Of a stretch of DNA of 64,000 bases, positions 35,799 to 46,918 are shown in pieces (the stretch's first letter is position 1; every line of letters starts with the position of its first letter). This stretch comes from Pisaster brevispinus (Eukaryota > Echinodermata > Asteroidea > Forcipulatida > Asteriidae), in the NCBI GenBank assembly GCA_023634235.1, contig JAMKCF010000060.1, forward strand, positions 186,001 through 250,000. Reading direction: 5' to 3'. The notes under the pieces are model-generated. The model did not search any database, was not told the DNA's origin, and saw only the letters and a list, made by a program, of their open reading frames with translations. Both the position numbers and the translations under genes were made by a program.

Positions 35799-36625
35799 AG
35801 AAGCAAGGTCGTGCCGGCAGGGGTCATGGCCCAAAATAAAAGTGCGGTGAATTTGGGAATAACTCCCGATCTAGGAGGGCTAGAGGGATGATTTTTTGGC
35901 CTGACTCTGCCTTAGGTATCCCTGCATCCGAAAATTAGACTTTTACGGCCGTTGCGGGCAGGCTGCACACCGGAAAAGACCAGCAAGCGGGGACACTCCG
36001 AAAGCCCCCCAAAACATCAACGTGATTTTGCTGTAAAAAGACACAAATACAAAATAAGGAGGGTCACATCACCCCCAGGGCAATATCGAATCTGCACAAT
36101 TTTAGTACCACTGTAAAGCCCGTTTCAAGGGCTCCCTCTCCCGTGATTTTGGGGTCGCTGACGATTCTGTAGGCGAGGCGAGCGGCCTGGATGTTAGGCC
36201 CACCCCTTAGAGAATTAGGAAAACAAAAACCAGGGGTAATGGCCCAAAACAAAAGTGCTGTGATTTTGGGAATAAGTCCCGATCAAGGAGGGCTAGAGAG
36301 ATGATTTTTTTACCTGACTCTGCCTTAGGTATCCCTGCATCCGAAAATTAGACTCTTACGGCCGTTGCGGGCAGGCTTCACACCGGAAAAGACCAGCAAG
36401 CGGGGACACTCCGAAAGCCCCGCAAAACATCAACTTGATTTTGCTGTAAAAAGACACAAATACAAAATAAGGAGGGTCACATCACCCCCAGGGCAATATC
36501 GAATCTGCACAATTTTAGTACCACTGTAAAGCCCGTTTCAAGGGCTCCCTCTCCCGTGAGTTTGGGGTTGCTGACGATTCTGTAGGCGAGGCGAGCGGCC
36601 TGGATGTTAGACCTACCCCTAAGAA

Positions 36626-36659
<34 letters not shown>

Positions 36660-38445
36660 AGAAGCAAGGTCGTGCCGGCAGGGGTCATGGCCCAAAATAA
36701 AAGTGCGGTGAATTTGGGAATAACTCCCGATCTAGGAGGGCTAGAGGGATGATTTTTTGGCCTGACTCTGCCTTAGGTATCCCTGCATCCGAAAATTAGA
36801 CTTTTACGGCCGTTGCGGGCAGGCTTCACACCGGAATAGACCAGCAAGCGGGGACACTCCGAAAGCCCCGCAAAACATCAACGTGATTTTGCTGTAAAAA
36901 GACACAAATACAAAATAAGGAGGGTCACATCACCCCCAGGGCAATATCGCATCTGCACAATTTTAATACCACTGTAAAGCCCGTTTCAAGGGCTCCCTCT
37001 CCCGTGAGTTTGGGGTTGCTGACGATTCTGTAGGCGAGGCGAGCGGCCTGGATGTTAGGCCCACCCCTTAGAGAAATAGGAAAACAAAAACCAGGGGTAA
37101 TGGCCCAAAATAAAAGTGCGGTGATTTTGGGAATAAGTCCCGATCTAGGAGGGCTAGAGAGATGATTTTTTTACCTGACTCTGCCTTAGGTATCCCTGCA
37201 TCCGTAAATTATACTTTTACGGCCGTTGCGGGCAGGCTTCACACCGGAAAAGACCAGCAAGCGGGGACACTCCGAAAGCCCCCCAAAACATCAACTTGAT
37301 TTTGCTGTAAAAAGACACAAATACAAAATAAGGAGGGTCACATCACCCCCAGGGCAATATCGAATCTGCACAATTTTAGTACCACTGTAAAGCCCGTTTC
37401 AAGGGCTCCCTCTCCCGTGAGTTTGGGGTCGCTGACGATTCTGTAGGCGAGGCGAGCGGCCTGGATGTTAGGCCTACCCCTAAGAAAAATTGAAAAAAAA
37501 AAAAAAAAAAAAAAAACAGAAGCAAGGTCGTGCCGGCAGGGGTCATGGCCCAAAATAAAAGTGCGGTGAATTTGGGAATAACTCCCGATCTAGGAGGGCT
37601 AGAGGGATGATTTTTTGGCCTGACTCTGCCTTAGGTATCCCTGCATCCGAAAACTAGACTTTTACGGCCGTTGCGGGCAGGCTTCACACCGGAAAAGACC
37701 AGCAAGCGGGGACACTCCGAAAGCCCCGCAAAACATCAACGTGATTTTGCTATAAAAATACACAAATACAAAATAAGGAGGGTCACATCACCCCCAGGGC
37801 AATATCAAATCTGCACAATTTTAGTACCACTGTAAAGCCCGTTTCAAGGGCTCCCTCTCTCGTGAGTTTGGGGTCGCTGACGATTCTGTAGGCGAGGCGA
37901 GCGGCCTGGATGTTAGGCCCACCCCTTAGAGAAATAGGAAAACAAAAACCAGGGGTAATGGCCCAAAACAAAAGTGCTGTGATTTTGGGAATAAGTCCCG
38001 ATCAAGGAGGGCTAGAGAGATGATTTTTTGGCCTGACTCTGCCTTAGGTATCCCTGCATCCGAAAATTAGACTTTTACGGCCGTTGCGGGCAGGCTGCAC
38101 ACCGGAAAAGACCAGCAAGCGGGGACACTCCGAAAGCCCCCCAAAACATCAACGTGATTTTGCTGTAAAAAGACACAAATACAAAATAAGGAGGGTCACA
38201 TCACCCCCAGGGCAATATCGAATCTGCACAATTTTAGTACCACTGTAAAGCCCGTTTCAAGGGCTCCCTCTCCCGTGAGTTTGGGGTCGCTGACGATTCT
38301 GTAGGCGAGGCGAGCGGCCTGGATGTTAGGCCCACCCCTTAGAGAAATAGGAAAACAAAAACCAGGGGTAATGGCCCAAAACAAAAGTGCTGTGATTTTG
38401 GGAATAAGTCCCGATCAAGGAGGGCTAGAGAGATGATTTTTTGGC
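33768..38445 (+). repeat. GATCAAGG / GTGCTGTG private subfamily
   Basis: Starts are 33768, 34181, 34594, 35040, 35453, 35901, 36314, 36762, 37175, 37620 and 38033. B-type tails at 33768, 34181, 35040, 35901, 37620 and 38033 read AAAACAAAAGTGCTGTG and GATCAAGGAGG, which I saw nowhere else. The change removes AATAAA. The unit is a mosaic: GACTCTTACGG at 34594 and 36314 (1720 bp apart), CGCATCTG with TTAATACC at 35040 and 36762 (1722 bp), GGCTGCACACC at 35901 and 38033 (2132 bp), TTTTGCTATAAAAA at 33768 and 37620 (3852 bp). Confidence 0.92.
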
Positions 38446-39302
38446 CTGACTCTGCCTTAGGTATCCCTGCATCCGAAAATTAGACTTTTACGGCCGTTGC
38501 GGGCAGGCTTCACACCGGAAAAGACCAGCAAGCGGGGACACTCCGTAAGCCCCGCAAAACATCAACGTGATTTTGATGTAAAAAGACACAAATACAAAAT
38601 AAGGAGGGTCACATCACCCCCAAGGCAATATCGAATCTGCACAATTGTAGTACCACTGTAAAGCCCGTTTCAAGGGCTCCCTCTCCCGTGAGTTTGGGGT
38701 CGCTGACGATTCTGTAGGCGCGGCGAGCGGCCTGGATGTTAGGCCCACCCCTTAGAGAAATAGGAAAACAAAAACCAGGGGTAATGGCCCAAAATAAAAG
38801 CGCGGTGATTTTGGGAATAAGTCCCGATCTAGGAGGGCTAGAGAGATGATTTATTTACCTGACTCTGCCTTAGGTATCCCTGCATCCGAAAATTAGACTT
38901 TTACGGCCGTTGCGGGCAGGCTTCACACCGGAAAAGACCAGCAAGTGGGGACACTCCGAAAGCCCCCCAAAACATCAACTTGATTTTGCTGTAAAAAGAC
39001 ACAAATACAAAATAAGGAGGGTCACATCACCCCCAGGGCAATATCGAATCTGCACAATTTTAGTACCACTGTAAAGCCCGTTTCAAGGGCTCCCTCACCC
39101 GTGAGTTTGGGGTCGCTGACGATTCTGTAGGCGAGGCGAGCGGCCTGGATATTAGGCCTACCCCTAAGAAAAATCGAAAAAAAAAAAAAAAAAAAAAACC
39201 AGAAGCAAGGTCGTGCCGGCAGGGGTCATGGCCCAAAATAAAAGTGCGGTGAATTTGGGAATAACTCCCGATCTAGGAGGGCTAGAGGGATGATTTTTTG
39301 GC
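38446..39302 (+). repeat. B/A pair with CCGTAAGCC and CTCACCCGTG markers
   Basis: Starts are 38446 B and 38859 A. The B unit repeats the rare set of 16661 (CCGTAAGCC, TTTTGATGTAAAAAG, CAATTGTAG), but its tail has GGCGCGGCGAGC, AAGCGCGG and GATTTATTTACC like 40199. The A unit has AAGTGGGG, CTCACCCGTG, GGATATTAGG and AAATCGAAAA, repeated at 40612 and 43096. Confidence 0.9.
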
Positions 39303-39660
39303 CTGACTCTGCCTTAGGTATCCCTGCATCAGAAATTAGACTTTTACGGCCGTTGCGGGCAGGCTTCACACCGGAAAAGACCAGCAAGCGGGGCGCTCCG
39401 AAAGCCCCGCAAAACATCAACGTGATTTTGCTGTAAAAAGACACAAATTTTAGTACCACTGTAAAGCCCGTTTCAAGGGCTCCCTCTCCCGTGAGTTTGG
39501 GGTCGCTGACGATTCTGTAGGCGAGGCGAGCGGCCTGGATGTTAGGCCCACCCCTTAGAGAAATAGGAAAACAAAAACCAGGGGTAATGGCCAAAAATAA
39601 AAGTGCGGTGATTTTGGGAATAAGTCCCGATCTAGAGGGCTAGAGAGATGATTTTTTTAC
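39303..39660 (+). repeat. Independent deletion monomer, 358 bp
   Basis: It has the same length as the 23471 type but a different deletion. Near 39446-39449 GACACAAAT joins directly to TTTAGTACC, losing about 52 bp of the conserved middle, including GGAGGGTCACATCACCCCC. Three further single-base losses occur (CATCAGAAATTAG, GGGGCGCTCC, ATCTAGAGGGC). The deletion lets one frame on the minus strand run 122 codons (39226-39594), the longest in the window; it is a by-product, not a gene. Confidence 0.93.
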
Positions 39661-40103
39661 CTGACTCTGCCTTAGGTATCCCTGCATCCGAAAATTAGAC
39701 TTTTACGGCCGTTGCGGGCAGGCTTCACACCGGAAAAGACCAGCAAGCGGGGACACTCCGAAAGCCCCCCAAAACATCAACTTGATTTTGCTGTAAAAAG
39801 ACACAAATACAAAATAAGGAGGGTCACATCACCCCCAGGGCAATATCGAATCTGCACAATTTTAGTACCACTGTAAAGCCCGTTTCAAGGGCTCCCTCTC
39901 CCGTGAGTTTGGGGTTGCTGACGATTCTGTAGGCGAGGCGAGCGGCCTGGAAGTTAGGCCTACCCCTAAGAAAAATTGAAAAAAAAAAAAAAAAAAAACC
40001 CAGAAGCAAGGTCGTGCCGGCAGGGGTCATGGCCCAAAATAAAAGTGCGGTGAATTTGGGAATAACTCCCGATCTAGGAGGGCTAGAGGGATGATTTTTT
40101 GGC
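39661..40103 (+). repeat. Type A monomer between two deletion units
   Basis: An ordinary A unit with GGGGTTGCTG and GGAAGTTAGGCC (inverted repeat II loop changed). It separates the 358-bp and 95-bp deletion monomers. Confidence 0.88.
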
Positions 40104-40198
40104 CTGACTCTGCCTTAGGTATCCCTACCCAAAATAAAAGTGCGGTGATTTTGGGAATAAGTCCCGATCTAGGAGGGCTAGAGAGATGATTTTTTGGC
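40104..40198 (+). repeat. Remnant monomer, 95 bp
   Basis: Only the first 20-odd bases (to GGTATCCCT) and the last 70 (from CCCAAAATAAAAG) remain. About 318 bp of a type B unit is missing, with the join near 40126-40129. It is the shortest monomer in the window and lacks the head diagnostics, both hairpins and the A-rich segment. Confidence 0.94.
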
Positions 40199-42682
40199 CT
40201 GACTCTGCCTTAGGTATCCCTGCATCCGAAAATTAGACTTTTACGGCCGTTGCGGGCAGGCTTCACACCGGAAAAGACCAGCAAGCGGGGACACTCCGAA
40301 AGCCCCGCAAAACATCAACGTGATTTTGCTGTAAAAAGACACAAATACAAAATAAGGAGGGTCACATCACCCCCAGGGCAATATCGAATCTGCACAATTT
40401 TAGTACCACTGTAAAGCCCGTTTCAAGGGCTCCCTCTCCCGTGAGTTTGGGGTCGCTGACGATTCTGTAGGCGCGGCGAGCGGCCTGGATGTTAGGCCCA
40501 CCCCTTAGAGAAATAGGAAAACAAAAACCAGGGGTAATGGCCCAAAATAAAAGCGCGGTGATTTTGGGAATAAGTCCCGATCTAGGAGGGCTAGAGAGAT
40601 GATTTATTTACCTGACTCTGCCTTAGGTATCCTTGCATCCGAAAATTAGACTTTTACGGCCGTTGCGGGCAGGCTTCACACCGGAAAAGACCAGCAAGTG
40701 GGGACACTCCGAAAGCCCCCCAAAACATCAACTTGATTTTGCTGTAAAAAGACACAAATACAAAATAAGGAGGGTCACATCACCCCCAGGGCAATATCGA
40801 ATCTGCACAATTTTAGTACCACTGTAAAGCCCGTTTCAAGGGCTCCCTCACCCGTGAGTTTGGGGTCGCTGACGATTCTGTAGGCGAGGCGAGCGGCCTG
40901 GATATTAGGCCTACCCCTAAGAAAAATCGAAAAAAAAAAAAAAAAAAAAAAACCAGAAGCAAGGTCGTGCCGGCAGGGGTCATGGCCCAAAATAAAAGTG
41001 CGGTGAATTTGGGAATAACTCCCGATCTAGGAGGGCTAGAGGGATGATTTTTTGGCCTGACTCTGCCTTAGGTATCCCTGCATCAGAAAATTAGACTTTT
41101 ACGGCCGTTGCGGGCAGGCTTCACACCGGAAAAGACCAGCAAGCGGGGACACTCCGAAAGCCCCCCAAAACATCAACTTGATTTTGCTGTAAAAAGACAC
41201 AAATACAAAATAAGGAGGGTCACATCACCCCCAGGGCAATATCGAATCTGCACAATTTTAGTACCACTGTAAAGCCCGTTTCAAGGGCTCCCTCTCCCGT
41301 GAGTTTGGGGTCGCTGACGATTCTGTAGGCGAGGCGAGCGGCCTGGATGTTAGGCCCACCCCTTAGAGAAATAGGAAAACAAAAACCAGGGTTAATGGCC
41401 CAAAATAAAAGTGCGGTGATTTTGGGAATAAGTCCCAATCTAGGAGGGCTAGAGAGATGATTTTTTTACCTGACTCTGCCTTAGGTATCCCTGCATCCGA
41501 AAATTAGACTTTTACGGCCGTTGCGGGCAGGCTTCACACCGGAAAAGACCAGCAAGCGGGGACACTCCGAAAGCCCCGCAAAACATGAACGTGATGTTGC
41601 TGTAAAAAGACACAAATACAAAATAAGGAGGGTCACATCACCCCAGGGCAATATCGAATCTGCACAATTTTAGTACCACTGTAAAGCCCGTTTCAAGGGC
41701 TCCCTCTCCCGTGAGTTTGGGGTCGCTGACGATTCTGTAGGCGAGGCGAGCGGCCTGGATGTTAGGCCTACCCCTTAGAGAAATAAGAAAACAAAAACCA
41801 GGGGTAATGGCCCCAAATAAAAGTGCGGTGATTTTGGGAATAAGTCCCGATCTAGGAGGGCTAGAGAGATGATTTTTTACCTGACTCTGCCTTAGGTATC
41901 CCTGCATCCGAAAATTAGACTTTTACGGCCGTTGCGGGCAGGCTTCACACCGGAAAAGACCAGCAAGCGGGGACACTCCGAAAGCCCTCCAAAACATCAA
42001 CTTGATTTTGCTGTAAAAAGACACAAATACAAAATAAGGAGGGTCACATCACCCCCAGGGCAATATCGAATCTGCACAATTTTAGTACCACTGTAAAGCC
42101 CGTTTCAAGGGCTCCCTCTCCCGTGAGTTTGGGGTCGCTGACGATTCTGTAGGCGAGGCGAGCGGCCTGGATGTTAGGCCTACCCCTAAGAAAAATTGAA
42201 AAAAAAACAAAAAAAAAAACCCAGAAGCAAGGTCGTGCCGGCAGGGGTCATGGCCCAAAATAAAAGTGCGGTGAATTTGGGAATAACTCCCGATCTAGGA
42301 GGGCTAGAGGGATGATTTTTTGGCCTGACTCTGCCTTAGGTATCCCTGCATCCGAAAATTAGACTTTTACGGCCGTTGCGGGCAGGCTTCACACCGGAAA
42401 AGACCAGCAAGCGGGGACACTCCGAAAGCCCCCCAAAACATCAACTTGATTTTGCTGTAAAAAGACACAAATACAAAATAAGGAGGGTCACATCACCCCC
42501 AGGGCAATATCGAATCTGCACAATTTTAGTACCACTGTACCCGTTTCAAGGGCTCCCTCTCCCGTGAGTTTGGGGTCGCTGACGATTCTGTAGGCGAGGC
42601 GAGCGGCCTGGATGTTAGGCCCACCCCTAAGAGAAATTGAATAAGTCCCGATCTAGGAGGGCTAGAGAGATGATTTTTTGGC
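40199..42682 (+). repeat. 2484-bp six-monomer higher-order unit, copy 1
   Basis: Starts are 40199 B, 40612 A, 41057 (A head, B tail), 41470 B, 41881 A and 42325 (358-bp deletion monomer). Markers: GGCGCGGCGAGC and GATTTATTTACC (40199), AAGTGGGG and CTCACCCG (40612), GCATCAGAAAATTAG, AGGGTTAATGG and CCCAATCTAGG (41057), CATGAACGTGATGTTGC (41470), AGCCCTCCAAAAC and a C-broken A-tract (41881). Confidence 0.95.
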
Positions 42683-45166
42683 CTGACTCTGCCTTAGGTA
42701 TCCCTGCATCCGAAAATTAGACTTTTACGGCCGTTGCGGGCTGGCTTCATACCGGAAAAGACCAGCAAGCGGGGACACTCCGAAAGCCCCCCAAAACATC
42801 AACGTGATTTTGCTGTAAAAAGACACAAATACAAAATAAGGAGGGTCACATCACCCCCAGGGCAATATCGAATCTGCACAATTTTAGTACCACTGTAAAG
42901 CCCGTTTCAAGGGCTCCCTCTCCCGTGAGTTTGGGGTCGCTGACGATTCTGTAGGCGCGGCGAGCGGCCTGGATGTTAGGCCCACCCCTTAGAGAAATAG
43001 GAAAACAAAAACCAGGGGTAATGGCCCAAAATAAAAGCGCGGTGATTTTGGGAATAAGTCCCGATCTAGGAGGGCTAGAGAGATGATTTATTTACCTGAC
43101 TCTGCCTTAGGTATCCCTGCATCCGAAAATTAGACTTTTACGGCCGTTGCGGGCAGGCTTCACACCGGAAAAGACCAGCAAGTGGGGACACTCCGAAAGC
43201 CCCCCAAAACATCAACTTGATTTTGCTGTAAAAAGACACAAATACAAAATAAGGAGGGTCACATCACCCCCAGGGCAATATCGAATCTGCACAATTTTAG
43301 TACCACTGTAAAGCCCGTTTCAAGGGCTCCCTCACCCGTGAGTTTGGGGTCGCTGACGATTCTGTAGGCGAGGCGAGCGGCCTGGATATTAGGCCTACCC
43401 CTAAGAAAAATCGAAAAAAAAAAAAAAAAAAAAAAACCAGAAGCAAGGTCGTGCCGGCAGGGGTCATGGCCCAAAATAAAAGTGCGGTGAATTTGGGAAT
43501 AACTCCCGATCTAGGAGGGCTAGAGGGATGATTTTTTGGCCTGACTCTGCCTTAGGTATCCCTGCATCAGAAAATTAGACTTTTACGGCCGTTGCGGGCA
43601 GGCTTCACACCGGAAAAGACCAGCAAGCGGGGACACTCCGAAAGCCCCCCAAAACATCAACTTGATTTTGCTGTAAAAAGACACAAATACAAAATAAGGA
43701 GGGTCACATCACCCCCAGGGCAATATCGAATCTGCACAATTTTAGTACCACTGTAAAGCCCGTTTCAAGGGCTCCCTCTCCCGTGAGTTTGGGGTCGCTG
43801 ACGATTCTGTAGGCGAGGCGAGCGGCCTGGATGTTAGGCCCACCCCTTAGAGAAATAGGAAAACAAAAACCAGGGTTAATGGCCCAAAATAAAAGTGCGG
43901 TGATTTTGGGAATAAGTCCCAATCTAGGAGGGCTAGAGAGATGATTTTTTTACCTGACTCTGCCTTAGGTATCCCTGCATCCGAAAATTAGACTTTTACG
44001 GCCGTTGCGGGCAGGCTTCACACCGGAAAAGACCAGCAAGCGGGGACACTCCGAAAGCCCCGCAAAACATGAACGTGATGTTGCTGTAAAAAGACACAAA
44101 TACAAAATAAGGAGGGTCACATCACCCCAGGGCAATATCGAATCTGCACAATTTTAGTACCACTGTAAAGCCCGTTTCAAGGGCTCCCTCTCCCGTGAGT
44201 TTGGGGTTGCTGACGATTCTGTAGGCGAGGCGAGCGGCCTGGATGTTAGGCCTACCCCTTAGAGAAATAAGAAAACAAAAACCAGGGGTAATGGCCCAAA
44301 ATAAAAGTGCGGTGATTTTGGGAATAAGTCCCGATCTAGGAGGGCTAGAGAGATGATTTTTTACCTGACTCTGCCTTAGGTATCCCTGCATCCGAAAATT
44401 AGACTTTTACGGCCGTTGCGGGCAGGCTTCACACCGGAAAAGACCAGCAAGCGGGGACACTCCGAAAGCCCTCCAAAACATCAACTTGATTTTGCTGTAA
44501 AAAGACACAAATACAAAATAAGGAGGGTCACATCACCCCCAGGGCAATATCGAATCTGCACAATTTTAGTACCACTGTAAAGCCCGTTTCAAGGGCTCCC
44601 TCTCCCGTGAGTTTGGGGTCGCTGACGATTCTGTAGGCGAGGCGAGCGGCCTGGATGTTAGGCCTACCCCTAAGAAAAATTGAAAAAAAAACAAAAAAAA
44701 AAACCCAGAAGCAAGGTCGTGCCGGCAGGGGTCATGGCCCAAAATAAAAGTGCGGTGAATTTGGGAATAACTCCCGATCTAGGAGGGCTAGAGGGATGAT
44801 TTTTTGGCCTGACTCTGCCTTAGGTATCCCTGCATCCGAAAATTAGACTTTTACGGCCGTTGCGGGCAGGCTTCACACCGGAAAAGACCAGCAAGCGGGG
44901 ACACTCCGAAAGCCCCCCAAAACATCAACTTGATTTTGCTGTAAAAAGACACAAATACAAAATAAGGAGGGTCACATCACCCCCAGGGCAATATCGAATC
45001 TGCACAATTTTAGTACCACTGTACCCGTTTCAAGGGCTCCCTCTCCCGTGAGTTTGGGGTCGCTGACGATTCTGTAGGCGAGGCGAGCGGCCTGGATGTT
45101 AGGCCCACCCCTAAGAGAAATTGAATAAGTCCCGATCTAGGAGGGCTAGAGAGATGATTTTTTTAC
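42683..45166 (+). repeat. 2484-bp six-monomer higher-order unit, copy 2
   Basis: Starts are 42683, 43096, 43541, 43954, 44365 and 44809, every one exactly 2484 bp after its partner, with the same markers. The first monomer is chimeric: its head has GGGCTGGCTTCATACC and CCCCCC..ACGTG, like the 18385 hybrid family, and its tail matches 40199. The recombination point therefore lies inside this monomer. The few other differences include GGTTGCTG near 44207. Confidence 0.95.
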
Positions 45167-46918
45167 CTGACTCTGCCTTAGGTATCCCTGCATCCGAAAA
45201 TTAAACTTTTACGGCCGTTGCGGGCAGGCTTCACACCGGAAAAGACCAGCAAGCGGGGACACTCCGAAAGCCCCGCAAAACATCAACGTGATGTTGCTGT
45301 AAAAAGACACAAATACAAAATAAGGAGGGTCACATCACCCCAGGGCAATATCGAATCTGCACAATTTTAAAACCACTGTAAAGCCCGTTTCAAGGGCTCC
45401 CTCTCCCGTGAGTTTGGGGTCGCTGACGATTCTGTAGGCGAGGCGAGCGGCCTGGATGTTAGGCCTACCCCTAAGAAAAATTGAAAAAAAAAAAAAAAAA
45501 AAAACCCAGAAGCAAGGTCGTGCCGGCAGGGGTCATGGCCCAAAATAAAAGTGCGGTGAATTTGGGAATAACTCCCGATCTAGGAGGGCTAGAGGGATGA
45601 TTTTTTGGCCTGACTCTGCCTTAGGTATCCCTGCATCCGAAAATTAGACTTTTACGGCCGTTGCGGGCAGGCTTCACACCGGAAAAGACCAGCAAGCGGG
45701 GACACTCCGAAAGCCCCGCAAAACATCAACGTGATTTTGCTGTAAAAAGACACAAATACAAAATAAGGAGGGTCACATCACCCCCAGGGCAATATCAAAT
45801 CTGCACAATTTTAGTACCACTGTAAAGCCCGTTTCAAGGGCTCCCTCTCCCGTGAGTTTGGGGTCGCTGACGATTCTGTAGGCGAGGCGAGCGGCCTGGA
45901 TGTTAGGCCCACCCCTTAGAGAAATAGGAAAACAAAAACCAGGGGTAATGGCCCAAAATAAAAGTGCGGTGATTTTGGGAATAAGTCCCGATCTAGGAGG
46001 ACTAGAGAGATGATTTTTTTACCTGACTCTGCCTTAGGTATCCCTGCATCCGAAAATTAGACTTTTACGTCCGTTGCGGGCAGGCTTCACACCGGAAAAG
46101 ACCAGCAAGCGGGGACACTCCGAAAGCCCCCCAAAACATCAACTTGATTTTGCTGTAAAAAGACACAAATACAAAATAAGGAGGGTCACATCACCCCCAG
46201 GGCAATATCGAATCTGCACAATTTTAGTACCACTGTAAAGCCCGTTTCAAGGGCTCCCTCTCCCGTGAGTTTGGGGTCGCTGACGATTCTGTAGGCGAGG
46301 CGAGCGGCCTGGATGTTAGGCCTACCCCTAAAAAAAATTGAAAAAAAAAAAAAAAAAAAAAAACAGAAGCAAGGTCGTGCCGGCAGGGGTCATGGCCCAA
46401 AATAAAAGTGCGTTGAATTTGGGAATAACTCCCGATCTAGGAGGGCTAGAGGGATGATTTTTTGGCCTGACTCTGCCTTAGGTATCCCTGCATCCGTAAA
46501 TTAGACTTTTACGGCCGTTGCGGGCAGGCTTCACACCGGAAAAGACCAGCAAGCGGGGACGCTCCGAAAGCACCGCAAAACATCAACGTGATTTTGCTGT
46601 AAAAAGACACAAATACAAAATAAGGAGGGTCACATCACCCCCAGGGCAATATCGAATCTGCACAATTTTAGTACCACTGTAAAGCCCGTTGCAAGGGCTC
46701 CCTCTCCCGTGAGTTTGGAGTCGCTGACGATTCTGTAGGCGAGGCGAGCGGCCTGGATGTTAGGCCTACCCCTAAGAAAAATTGAAAAAAAAAAAAAAAA
46801 ACAAAAAAAAAAACCCAGAAGCAAGGTCGTGCCGGCAGGGGTCATGGCCCAAAATAAAAGTGCGGTGAATTTGGGAATAACTCCCGATCTAGGAGGGCTA
46901 GAGGGATGATTTTTTGGC
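44809..46918 (+). repeat. 2110-bp five-monomer higher-order unit, copy 1
   Basis: Starts are 44809 (358-bp deletion monomer, shared with the end of the 2484-bp unit), 45167 (B head with A tail; ATTAAACTTTTAC, GATGTTGCTG, TTTTAAAACCAC), 45610 B (AGGACTAGAG), 46023 A (TACGTCCG, GTGCGTTGAATTT) and 46467 (GACGCTCC-GCACCGC with A tail, CGTTGCAAGGG). The deletion monomer is the pivot joining the 2484- and 2110-bp units. Confidence 0.94.

Noticed and set aside
39226..39594. Longest minus-strand open frame, 122 codons.
   Set aside because: It is created by the private deletion in the 39303 monomer that fuses two frames. It has no recognisable domain and is unique to this copy.
23471..39660. Treating the 358-bp monomer at 39303 as a fifth copy of the 23471 deletion type.
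   Set aside because: The lengths agree by coincidence. The 39303 deletion removes the conserved middle, while the 23471 type loses the A-rich tail and 3 bp at CTGTACCCG.
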